The notes under the pieces: generated by a model
The model's database searches: none
Seen by the model: the letters and a program-made list of their open reading frames with translations, nothing else
Told to the model about the DNA's origin: nothing
Assembly (NCBI GenBank): GCA_012514835.1
Contig: JAAYZM010000013.1
Span: 1 to 14,999 of the forward strand
Direction of reading: 5' to 3'
DNA from: Actinomycetales bacterium
GTDB lineage: Bacteria > Actinomycetota > Actinomycetes > Actinomycetales > Cellulomonadaceae
Length of the DNA: 14,999 nt
Shown: piece after piece, positions 5,959 through 13,427 of the stretch
Layout of the letters: each line of letters opens with the position of its first letter
Numbering within the stretch: position 1 is the first letter of the stretch
Program-made: the position numbers and the translations under genes

Positions 5959-7866
5959 CTACGTGCCGGACCAGGACGAACCGGACACGCGCCGGCCCAG
6001 CTTGGACATCTCCCGCAGGGCGGCGACGCGCACGTGGCGCATCCCGAGCGCGGTCTGTGCGGCGACGGCGTCGTACGTCGCGGCGAGCACGATGTTGCGG
6101 ATGTCCCCGCCCGCGATCTCGAGGTCGCGCGCGAGGAGCGCGACGTCCACCGGGTCATCCGGGTCGACGGCGGGCAGCTGGGCGAGGTGGTGCTCCCAGA
6201 GCCGCTCGCGCGTGGGCGGGTCGGGGTCGGGGAAGTGGATCATGAAGTGCAGGCGCCGGGCGAACGCGGGGTCGAGGTTGCCGCGCAGGTTGGTCGCGAG
6301 GACGGTGATGCCCTCGGAGGCCTCCATGCGCTGCAGCAGGTAGGCGACCTCTTGGTTGGCGTAGCGGTCGCGCGCGTCGTTCACTGCGGAGCGCGAGCCG
6401 AACAGCGAGTCGGCCTCGTCGAAGAACAGCACCGCGTTGAGGGACTCGGCCTGCTCGAACACCTTCTCGAGGTTCTTCTCCGTCTCCCCGATGTACTTGT
6501 CCACCACCGTGGACAGGTCCACCTGGAACAGGTCCATGCCGAGCGAGTCGGCCACGACGTGCGCGGCGAGCGTCTTGCCCGTGCCGGGGCTGCCGGAGAA
6601 CAGCGCGCAGATGCCCGAGCCCTTGCCGCCCTTGCCGTGCAGGTCACCGAGCGCGAGCACCTCGTCGCGGTCGCGCGCCCACCCGATGAGCCGGGTCACC
6701 TCGCCGCGCGTGTGCTCGGGGAGCACGAGGTCGTCGAGCGTCGCGGGTGTGCCACCCGTGCGGACCCGGGAGCCGCCCGCGCCGCCGAGCCGCCGGGCGC
6801 TGCGCCGCACGTCGACGACGTCGACCGGCCGGCCGGCCGCGCGCGCGTCGGCCCGGGCGCGCCGCGCGACCGCGACGATCTCCTCGGGGGTCATGCGCAG
6901 CGCGAGCACCTCACGGTCGAGCGCCTCCGCGGGGACGGCACCCGTCCACGCCTCCTCGCGCTGCGCCACGGGCAAGCGGCCCGCGGGCACGGCGGGGGGC
7001 AGGGCCGTGTCCCAGTGCGGGTCCCACGGCGTGCGTCCGACGGCGACCACCGGCACCACGCACCCGTCGAGGAGCCGCAGGTCGTGGCCCGCGAGGTGGG
7101 CGCCGGCGAGCACGAGCACCGAGCCGTCGAGCCCGGCCTCGAGGCCGAGCGCACGCACGGTCGCGCGCACCGTGGCGGGGTCGCGCCGGCCCGCCTCGTC
7201 CGCCGGGAGCCGTTCGAGGTCCGCCACGAGGCACGTGACGTCGAGCTCACGGCACGCCGCGACGGCGAGCGCGGTCCCGGCCGTGCCGTACGGGGAGTGC
7301 ACCCAGACGAGGCCCTCGCCCGCGCGCAGCGCCGCGACCACCTCGTCCACCCCCGGCACATCCGCCGGGACGGGCTCGACGAGGAGGGGCACGAGGCTCA
7401 CGGGGGGCGTGCTCGAGCCGAACAGGCGGGCCGTGACGCGGTCGGGGACCACGACGCGCCGCGAGAGCAGGACGTCGTCCCCGTCGAGCGCGACCAGGCC
7501 CGTGCGCCGCAGGGCGCCACGAGGCCCGAGGCGGTCGCGGGCGGCGCCCGAGGACGCGTCGAGCCCGGCGAGCTCGAGCACGAGCGCGACGGACGGGCGG
7601 GCCGCACCCGGGTCCCCGGACAGGAGCCCGCTCGCGAGGTGTCCCGCGGGGTGGAGCTCGGCGAGCAGCGCGGCGGCGAGCAGCGCGCGGTCCACGTCGT
7701 CGAGCGAGAAGGCGTGCGTGACGTCGTCGAGCCCGGGCTCGACCCGCTCGAGACCGGACGCCGCGAGGGCCTCGACGGCGGCCGTGGCCTCGGTCGCGGC
7801 GGACCATGCCGGACCCCGCCGCGCGACGGCCTCCCGCAGCGCCGCGATCATCGTGGCAACGGCCAT
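5959..7866 (-). CDS. AAA+ ATPase of contractile injection system type (Pvc15-like)
   Basis: An AAA+ ATPase is a standard accessory of eCIS loci (Pvc15 in Photorhabdus virulence cassettes), thought to help assembly or cargo handling. I chose the ATG at 7866 (635 aa) over an upstream in-frame GTG at 7920. The GTG would lie essentially at the predicted transcription start, and an AAAGG stretch sits about 9 nt before the ATG. In the 635-aa numbering: Walker A GSPGTGKT at 425-432 (bases 6571-6594), Walker B VLFFDEAD at 479-486, sensor-1 ATN at 524-526, and paired arginines (FARR) at 537-538 as the arginine finger. The N-terminal half holds a second, degenerate nucleotide-binding-like fold: SPYGTAGT near 191-198 lacks the Walker A lysine, and a VLVLAGAH strand near 250-257 lacks the Walker B acids. 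The gene starts a minus-strand unit with its own predicted promoter. Confidence 0.9.
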   Translation of the reverse strand: MAVATMIAALREAVARRGPAWSAATEATAAVEALAASGLERVEPGLDDVTHAFSLDDVDRALLAAALLAELHPAGHLASGLLSGDPGAARPSVALVLELAGLDASSGAARDRLGPRGALRRTGLVALDGDDVLLSRRVVVPDRVTARLFGSSTPPVSLVPLLVEPVPADVPGVDEVVAALRAGEGLVWVHSPYGTAGTALAVAACRELDVTCLVADLERLPADEAGRRDPATVRATVRALGLEAGLDGSVLVLAGAHLAGHDLRLLDGCVVPVVAVGRTPWDPHWDTALPPAVPAGRLPVAQREEAWTGAVPAEALDREVLALRMTPEEIVAVARRARADARAAGRPVDVVDVRRSARRLGGAGGSRVRTGGTPATLDDLVLPEHTRGEVTRLIGWARDRDEVLALGDLHGKGGKGSGICALFSGSPGTGKTLAAHVVADSLGMDLFQVDLSTVVDKYIGETEKNLEKVFEQAESLNAVLFFDEADSLFGSRSAVNDARDRYANQEVAYLLQRMEASEGITVLATNLRGNLDPAFARRLHFMIHFPDPDPPTRERLWEHHLAQLPAVDPDDPVDVALLARDLEIAGGDIRNIVLAATYDAVAAQTALGMRHVRVAALREMSKLGRRVSGSSWSGT

Positions 7867-7928
7867 CCGGACCGACCTTTCGCGAGCGTGTGCACTGGAC
7901 CCGACCTGGCACCATCGCACCTGGTGAC

Positions 7929-7973
7929 ACCCTACGTCGAGGGTTCACCGACAAGTTCGGTAGCGATTACCGA
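7929..7973 (-). promoter_or_regulatory. Predicted promoter for the AAA+ ATPase, sharing an operator with the divergent DUF4255 promoter
   Basis: On the minus strand, TCGGTA-N5-TACCGA (7973 down to 7957) is followed by TAGGGT at 7934-7929 as a TAnnnT-type -10 box, 22 bp after TACCGA. The predicted start near 7922 gives a leader of about 55 nt to the ATG at 7866. Only TACCGA is shared here; the next bases are ACT instead of TGC. The palindrome is the same one used on the other strand by the DUF4255 promoter, so a single dimeric regulator could control both directions (inference). Confidence 0.5.
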
Positions 7974-8002
7974 TGCTGGGGAAAAGTGGTGCTGCCTAGC
8001 GT
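7957..8002 (+). promoter_or_regulatory. Predicted promoter/operator for the DUF4255-membrane protein operon
   Basis: The perfect inverted repeat TCGGTA (7957-7962), GCGAT, TACCGA (7968-7973) is followed by TAGCGT at 7997-8002 as a -10 box, 20 bp after the TACCGATGC box. Its centre is about 44 bp upstream of the predicted start near 8009, a position typical of activators that replace a -35 element. The leader of about 63 nt ends in GAGGAGG at 8061-8067. It contains a short inverted repeat, GCGAC (8015-8019) and GTCGC (8023-8027), of unknown value. Confidence 0.55.
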
Positions 8003-8071
8003 GGCGGTGTCGCGGCGACCTGGTCGCGCACCATGTCTTCCCCACCGGACCAGGGAACGTGAGGAGGTGCC

Positions 8072-8644
8072 GTGCTGATCCCCGCCGTCGAGGACGGGCT
8101 CGAGCGCCTGCTCCGAGCGACCCTGCCTCTCGCCGCGGAGCAGGGCGACATCGCGTTCGAGGCCCCGAGCTCCACGTGGTCCGCGGGTGTCAACCGGCTC
8201 ACGGTCAACCTCTACCTGTTCGGGATCTCCCGGTCGAGCCAGCCCCCGCGCGTCCAGGAGAACCGGCCCGGTCCGGACGGGCGCCTGCAGCGGCGGTTCG
8301 CCCTGCCGATGGTCCAGCTCTCCTTCCTCGTCTCGGCGTGGGCCGGCTCGGTGCGGGACGAGCACGCGCTGCTCGGGGACGTGCTCGCGCGCGTGCTCGC
8401 CCACCCCGTGATCCCGCCCGAGCACCTGCCCGTCCCGCTCGACTCCGCCGTGCAGCTCGCGCTCGCGGGCGAGGAAGCGACCCGCCCGCGCGACGTGTGG
8501 AGCGGGATCGGGGGGCACCTCAAGGCCTCGTTCGTCCTCCAGGTCACGCTCGCCGCCGACGCCTACCCGTGGGAGACGGCCCCGACGCAGGTCGCGGGCG
8601 TGGAGCCCTCGCTCTCGCGACTGCCCGGCAACGGCACGACATGA
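8072..8644 (+). CDS. DUF4255 (Pvc16-like N-terminal domain) contractile injection system protein
   Basis: DUF4255 proteins are the tail-terminator-like cap components of eCIS particles (Pvc16 in Photorhabdus), related to phage tail terminators that set tube and sheath ends. This 190-aa protein has the usual order: an N-terminal helix VEDGLERLLR at 6-15, a strand VNLYLFGI at 45-52 followed by a QPPRVQEN turn, VQLSFLVSAWA at 81-91, then the helix EHALLGDVLARVLAHP at 97-112. The GTG start follows GAGGAGG by 4 nt. The stop overlaps the ATG of the next gene as ATGA at 8641-8644, so the first membrane-protein paralog is translationally coupled to it. It is the first gene of the rightward operon, which probably continues into structural tail genes beyond the window. 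Confidence 0.88.
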   Translation: MLIPAVEDGLERLLRATLPLAAEQGDIAFEAPSSTWSAGVNRLTVNLYLFGISRSSQPPRVQENRPGPDGRLQRRFALPMVQLSFLVSAWAGSVRDEHALLGDVLARVLAHPVIPPEHLPVPLDSAVQLALAGEEATRPRDVWSGIGGHLKASFVLQVTLAADAYPWETAPTQVAGVEPSLSRLPGNGTT

Positions 8645-10878
8645 GGGTGGTCAGTGCCGAGTCCCGGGTGGAGATCGCTGCACCGGCCGGGACCGGGCCT
8701 CGCGCGGCCCTGAACCTCGAGGTCGTCAACACGTCCTCTGTGATCGACGCCGTCACCGTCGAGGTGCGCGGCCCCACCGCCCCGTTCGTGATCGTCTCGC
8801 CCACGCCGCTCGTGCTGTTCCCCGAGGCCACGGGGACGTTGCGCGTCACGTTCGACCTGCCCGAGCACTTCCCGGCGGGCAACTACCTCGTCGACCTCGT
8901 GGTCCAGGGCAAGGCCCCGGGGACCGAGCCGACCGTCCACACCGTCGAGGTCGACGTCACGTCGCGGCCCGCGCTGCGGCTCCTCGCCGAGCCGTCCGTG
9001 GTGCGCGCCCGCTCGAACGGCGCGTTCGCGGTGCGCGTGACCAACGAGGGCAACGAGCCGCTCGACGTCGCGCTGCGCGCGGAGGACACCGACCGCCAGC
9101 TCACGGCCACCCTCGTGCCCTCGACCCTGCACGTGGGAGTCGGGGCGAGCGCGCTCACCAACGTGGTGGTCCGCGGCCCCCGCCAGCTCTACGGCTCGGA
9201 CCGGGACCGCCCCCTCACCGTGGTCGCGACCGCGAACGACGTCACGGCCGAGGCGCCGCTCGTGTTCCGCCAGCGCTCGACCTTCTCGCGCGGGCTCGTC
9301 ACGGCGCTCGTGCTCGCGCTCATCATCGCGGCGTGGGCGCTCGCGTTCGTGCTCGGCATGGGACTCGTGCTCGGCTCGGACCCGCTCACCAAGGTGGCCC
9401 CCGCGTCGCTCTTCGCGGCCGCCGCGGCCGAGACTCCGGACGGTGCGGACCCGGACGGTGCGGCCGGGCCCGGCACGGGAGGCGCACCCGCGGACGCCCT
9501 GCCCAAGGACGGCGCGCTGCCCGCGGGCGTGGGCGGCATCCTGTCCGGCACGGTGCGCGGCGCGGCCGACGGCGCGGGCGTCGGGCGGCTCACGGTCGAG
9601 CTGCTGCGCGAGTCGCGCGACGGCCTCGTGCTCGTCTCGAGCAGCGCGACCCAGGCCGACGGCACCTACGAGCTCGCGGGCCTGTTCCCGGGTCACTACT
9701 ACGTGCGGGTCGCGGACGAGGGCTACGACGAGATCTGGTACCCGCGCGGCGCCAGCGAGGCGTCCGGGCAGACCGTGCGCGTGCGGGCCCAGCAGGCCAC
9801 GGACGGTGTGGACCTGACCGTCGTCGGCCACCCCGCCTCCCTCGAAGGTGCGGTCGCGACGGGCCTGCCCGACGGCGAGGTCACGGTGCGCGTCGTCGCG
9901 ACGCCCGTGTGGGCGGACGCGGACCCGGGGCTCGTCCAGAGCGTCGACGCCGATCCCGACGGCTCCTACCGCTTCGACGGTCTCGAGGCCCCCGGCAGCT
10001 ACGAGCTGTCCTTCGAGGCGGAGGGGTACCAGGGCGCCGCGATCACGGAGCGCGTGCTCGGCGGGCAGGACCGCCTCGCGCTCGACGTGCGGCTCTCGGC
10101 CGGCGTGGGGCGCATCGCCGGGACCGTCACGGACGGGGTCTCGGGCCTGGGCGGCGTCACGGTCACCACCACCGTGGACGGCGAGCAGGTCGAGGTGGGC
10201 ACACCCACGCAGGGGCAGGTCGGTCGCTTCGTGCTCGACGGCCTCGCGACCCCCGCGACCTACGTGCTGTCCTTCGCGAAGGAGGGCTTCGAGACCGTCA
10301 CGTCGGTGGTCGAGCTGGGGCCCGGCGAGACCCAGCCGGACCTGACCGTCGCGATGGCCGGAGGCGTGGGCACCGTCGCGGGGACCGTGGTCGACACGGA
10401 CGGCAACCCGCTCGGCGGCGTCACCGTCACCGCGGGCGGGGCGAGCGCCGTGACCACCACGACGCTCACCGCGGGCGCCGTCGGCACCTACTCGCTCGCG
10501 GGCCTCCCGCAGGGCCAGGAGGTCACGCTGACGTTCACCCACCCCGGCTACGTCGCGGTGAGCATCCCCGTGCAGGTGGGCGAGGAGGACCCGCCCACGG
10601 TGACGATGGCGAGCGCGTCCGGTCGCGTCACGGGCCGCGTGACCCAGGGCGGCGCGGCCCTCGTCGGGGCGACCGTCCAGGCCACCGACGGCCTCACGGT
10701 CCACTCGACCACCACCACGTCCTCGGGCGACGGCGGCACGTACGTGCTGCCGGACCTCGCACCCGGGACGTGGACCGTGAGCGTGGTGCGGGACGGCCGC
10801 TCCGTGGTCACGGCCCTCGTCGAGGTGCGCCGCGGCGTGGCGACCACGCGCAACCTGACCGTGCCGGAGGGGGACTGA
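8641..10878 (+). CDS. Membrane protein paralog 1: Ig-like pair, TM helix, five carboxypeptidase-regulatory-like repeats
   Basis: The 745-aa protein has no signal peptide. Residues 1-110 and 111-210 look like two Ig-like (NEW3/COG1470-type) domains; the second contains VRVTNEGNEPLDV at 131-143. One strong transmembrane helix lies at about 219-244, preceded by basic residues (FRQRSTFSRG), so by the positive-inside rule the N-terminal part should be cytoplasmic. A low-complexity Ala/Gly/Pro/Asp linker follows (255-298). Five repeats of about 85-100 aa then run to the end, each starting like GxVxGTV and containing G.Y...GL..G.Y...F. The first repeat carries the extra motif EIWYP. These fit carboxypeptidase-regulatory or Cna-B-like beta-sandwiches, outside the cell in this topology. 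It overlaps the DUF4255 gene by 4 bp. I infer an envelope-anchoring component of the injection system, comparable in layout to the membrane protein CisA reported for the Streptomyces CIS. No enzyme motif is visible. Confidence 0.8.
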   Translation: MRVVSAESRVEIAAPAGTGPRAALNLEVVNTSSVIDAVTVEVRGPTAPFVIVSPTPLVLFPEATGTLRVTFDLPEHFPAGNYLVDLVVQGKAPGTEPTVHTVEVDVTSRPALRLLAEPSVVRARSNGAFAVRVTNEGNEPLDVALRAEDTDRQLTATLVPSTLHVGVGASALTNVVVRGPRQLYGSDRDRPLTVVATANDVTAEAPLVFRQRSTFSRGLVTALVLALIIAAWALAFVLGMGLVLGSDPLTKVAPASLFAAAAAETPDGADPDGAAGPGTGGAPADALPKDGALPAGVGGILSGTVRGAADGAGVGRLTVELLRESRDGLVLVSSSATQADGTYELAGLFPGHYYVRVADEGYDEIWYPRGASEASGQTVRVRAQQATDGVDLTVVGHPASLEGAVATGLPDGEVTVRVVATPVWADADPGLVQSVDADPDGSYRFDGLEAPGSYELSFEAEGYQGAAITERVLGGQDRLALDVRLSAGVGRIAGTVTDGVSGLGGVTVTTTVDGEQVEVGTPTQGQVGRFVLDGLATPATYVLSFAKEGFETVTSVVELGPGETQPDLTVAMAGGVGTVAGTVVDTDGNPLGGVTVTAGGASAVTTTTLTAGAVGTYSLAGLPQGQEVTLTFTHPGYVAVSIPVQVGEEDPPTVTMASASGRVTGRVTQGGAALVGATVQATDGLTVHSTTTTSSGDGGTYVLPDLAPGTWTVSVVRDGRSVVTALVEVRRGVATTRNLTVPEGD

Positions 10879-10879
10879 C

Positions 10880-13411
10880 ATGCACGTCGACGTCACCCCC
10901 CGCCGGGTCACGGCCTTCGCCGGGACGCCCGTGGACATGCTCGTCACGATGACCAACAGCACCGACGTCATCGCGGGCTACGACGTGCGCGTGCTCGGTG
11001 CGGACCCCGGCTGGGTCGCGATCGAGGACCCGAGCCCGCGGCTGTTCCCCGGGGCGAGCCTCACGACGCGCGTGTCGATCACGCTGCCCGAGGACACGCT
11101 CGCGGGGGACCGCCACTTCACCGTCCAGGTGAGCGACCGCACGGGCACGGGCGAGGTGGTGGTCCTCGACACCGTGGTCGAGGTCCCCGCGCGGCCGCGC
11201 ACGGAGATCGACCTCGAGCCGCGCACCATCACCGGCGGCAAGGCCGCCCAGTTCCACCTCACGGTGCGCAACGAGGGGAACACGACGGACCCGGTGCGGC
11301 TCGTCGCCGTGGACCCCGAGGCCCGCTCGACGTTCACGTTCGCCCCGCAGACGGTGGCCCCCGCGCCCGGCAACGGGACCCCGAGCGTGCTCGGGATGCG
11401 CGCGAAGCGGCCGTGGTTCGGCGACCCCGTCATGCGGCCCTTCGAGGTCCGCTACGAGGGTGCCGGGGCGCCCGCGGCGGACGCACCCCCCGCGGCGGCC
11501 GGCGTGTTCGTGCAGAAGCCCCGCTTCGGTCGGGGCGTGCTCGGGCTCATCGGCCTCGTGCTCGCGATCACCGTGTTCGCCGTGGTCATCACGGTCGCGC
11601 TGTCCTCCGTGGTCTCCCGCTCGGCAGCGGACCGCAACCTCGCCATCAAGGTGGCCCAGGCGCGCGACGGGGGCACGGGGAGCGGGCGATCGGCGCTCGC
11701 AGGATCCGTGGTCGAGCTCGCGACGGGGGCCCCGCTCGCGGGCGTGTCCGTGGACGCGTTCGCCGCGGACGACGCGGCGCAGGCCGTCGCGACCACCGCG
11801 ACCGACGCCGCGGGCACGTTCCGGCTCGAGCAGCTCGCGGCGGGCGACTACGTGGTGCGCGTGCGCGGCGCGGGCTTCGCCGAGGTCTGGTACCCGGCCG
11901 CCGCGGCACCGGGCGACGCGACACCGATCACGGCCGCCGAGGGCGAGACGGTCTCGGGCCTCGTGGTCATCGCGGGAGGCGTGCCCGCGACGATCGCGGG
12001 GAGCGTGGTCGGTGCCGACGTCGGGGGAGCGACCGTGCACCTCGAGATGCCGCTCGAGGTGGACCCGCTCGCGGGGCGCGTCGACCCCGAGCCGCGCGAG
12101 GCACCGTCCCCCACCACGGGCGCCGTGATCCGCACCGTGCCCGTCGCGTCCGACGGCGCGTTCGAGCTCACCGACATCCCCTCGCCCGCGGTGTACGACG
12201 TGGTGGTCACGAAGGAAGGCTTCTCGACCCACGTGCAGCGCCTCGACGTCGCGGCGGGCGAGAGCAGGCTCGGTGTCGAGCTGCCGCTCGTGCTCGGCGA
12301 CGGGACCATCACGGGCCAGGTGCTCGGGGCGGACGGACCGCTCGGGCGCGCGAGCGTCGTGGCCGTGTCGGGTACCACGCGCGTCGAGACCGTGTCGTTG
12401 TCCGAGGAGCTCGGGGACGAGGGCACGTTCGCGCTGCGCGGCCTGCCCACACCGGGCACGTACACCGTGGTGGTCACCGCGGAGTCCTACTCGGCGGCCA
12501 CCCTGACGTTCTCCCTCACCGCGGCGCAGCAGCTCACGGGCGTGGACATCGTGCTGGGCCGCGACCGCGGGACGCTCGGCGGCGAGGTCACGGTGGCCGG
12601 GAGCAACGACTCGGGCGGCGTCAACGTGACGATCTCCGACGGTGCGAGCACCGTGCAGACCGTGACGCGCTCGACCAAGCCCGTGGGCGCGTGGGAGGTC
12701 GCGGGCCTCGCGGTGCCCGGGACGTACACGCTCACGTTCGAGCGCGCGGACCTCGAGCAGCAGGTGCTGTCCGTGAGCCTCGACGCGTTCGGTCAGGTCA
12801 CGGCGGGCGCCCCCTCGGCGGGCGCCGTCGACGTCACGATGCGGTCCGCGACGGCCGTGCTCACGGGCATGGTGACCCAGACCCTCGGGGACGGCTCGCC
12901 GCCCGAGGACGCCCCCAACGTCATCGTCACGCTCTCCTCGGGCAGCGCCGAGTGGCGCGTCACGACGGCCTCGACCCCCGCGCGCGACCGCGGGAGGTAC
13001 CGGATCGAGAAGCTGCCGCCCGGCACGTACACCCTGTCCTTCGCGCGTGCGGGGACGCGTGCCACGTCGCAGATCGTGGTGCTCAGCGCGGGCCAGGTCC
13101 TGAACCAGGACGCGGAGCTCGTGGCCCCGGCCCGCGTGCGCGGCACCGTGGTGCAGGATGGCAACCCGCTCGGAGGCCGACTCGTGCTGCTCTACCGCGC
13201 GGCCGCGTACGGCACCGCCGTCGGACCCGTACGCACCACCACCACGGACGACGACGGCGAGTTCGACTTCCTCGACGTCGACGCCCCGGACAACTACATC
13301 CTCGAGGTCCGCTCCGCCGCGGGCGGGACCATCCTGGGCGCCTCGTCGCCCTTCACGCTCGACGCGAGCGAAGACGCCGAGATCACGATCGAGATCGAGG
13401 CGATGACGTGA
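10880..13411 (+). CDS. Membrane protein paralog 2: Ig-like pair, TM helix, six carboxypeptidase-regulatory-like repeats
   Basis: This 843-aa paralog of the preceding gene starts one base after its stop, with GGAGGGGG shortly upstream. Two N-terminal Ig-like domains (1-105, 106-195) include LTVRNEGNTTDPVRL near 127-141 and an RPWFG...PFEV stretch near 177-190. The latter resembles a segment in actinomycete proteins from CIS loci often labelled hydrolytic protein (recall, not checked). The transmembrane helix lies at 220-243 after PRFGRG. A short linker leads to six repeats from about residue 268; the first again ends with EVWYP, and later ones carry GLPTPGTYTVVV- or KLPPGTYTLSF-type segments. 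No signal peptide or catalytic motif is seen. The same N-in, C-out topology is inferred. Compared with paralog 1 it has one more repeat, so its external part may reach further. Confidence 0.8.
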   Translation: MHVDVTPRRVTAFAGTPVDMLVTMTNSTDVIAGYDVRVLGADPGWVAIEDPSPRLFPGASLTTRVSITLPEDTLAGDRHFTVQVSDRTGTGEVVVLDTVVEVPARPRTEIDLEPRTITGGKAAQFHLTVRNEGNTTDPVRLVAVDPEARSTFTFAPQTVAPAPGNGTPSVLGMRAKRPWFGDPVMRPFEVRYEGAGAPAADAPPAAAGVFVQKPRFGRGVLGLIGLVLAITVFAVVITVALSSVVSRSAADRNLAIKVAQARDGGTGSGRSALAGSVVELATGAPLAGVSVDAFAADDAAQAVATTATDAAGTFRLEQLAAGDYVVRVRGAGFAEVWYPAAAAPGDATPITAAEGETVSGLVVIAGGVPATIAGSVVGADVGGATVHLEMPLEVDPLAGRVDPEPREAPSPTTGAVIRTVPVASDGAFELTDIPSPAVYDVVVTKEGFSTHVQRLDVAAGESRLGVELPLVLGDGTITGQVLGADGPLGRASVVAVSGTTRVETVSLSEELGDEGTFALRGLPTPGTYTVVVTAESYSAATLTFSLTAAQQLTGVDIVLGRDRGTLGGEVTVAGSNDSGGVNVTISDGASTVQTVTRSTKPVGAWEVAGLAVPGTYTLTFERADLEQQVLSVSLDAFGQVTAGAPSAGAVDVTMRSATAVLTGMVTQTLGDGSPPEDAPNVIVTLSSGSAEWRVTTASTPARDRGRYRIEKLPPGTYTLSFARAGTRATSQIVVLSAGQVLNQDAELVAPARVRGTVVQDGNPLGGRLVLLYRAAAYGTAVGPVRTTTTDDDGEFDFLDVDAPDNYILEVRSAAGGTILGASSPFTLDASEDAEITIEIEAMT

Positions 13412-13427
13412 GCCGCAGGAGACAGCC

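Noticed and set aside
2889..6245. Very long plus-strand open frame (1118 codons) opposite the DUF4157 gene and part of the ATPase gene
   Set aside because: Its translation is a Leu/Gly/Arg/Val/His-rich pattern with no domain. It is antisense to two well-supported genes, and in this GC-rich DNA stop codons are rare, so long false frames are expected.
7867..7920. Upstream GTG start (7920) for the ATPase
   Set aside because: It would sit at the predicted transcription start with no ribosome binding site. The ATG at 7866 begins a typical amphipathic N-terminus and has a purine-rich stretch in front.
7968..7976. TACCGATGC as a WhiG/FliA-type -10 (GCCGATAA-like)
   Set aside because: No TAAA-type -35 lies at the required distance upstream at any of the four sites, while TAnnnT boxes lie at a constant distance downstream.
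6034..8640. Long in-frame upstream extension of the first membrane paralog (open from 6034)
   Set aside because: It runs antisense through the ATPase gene and in another frame through the DUF4255 gene. The real start is the ATG at 8641 overlapping the DUF4255 stop.
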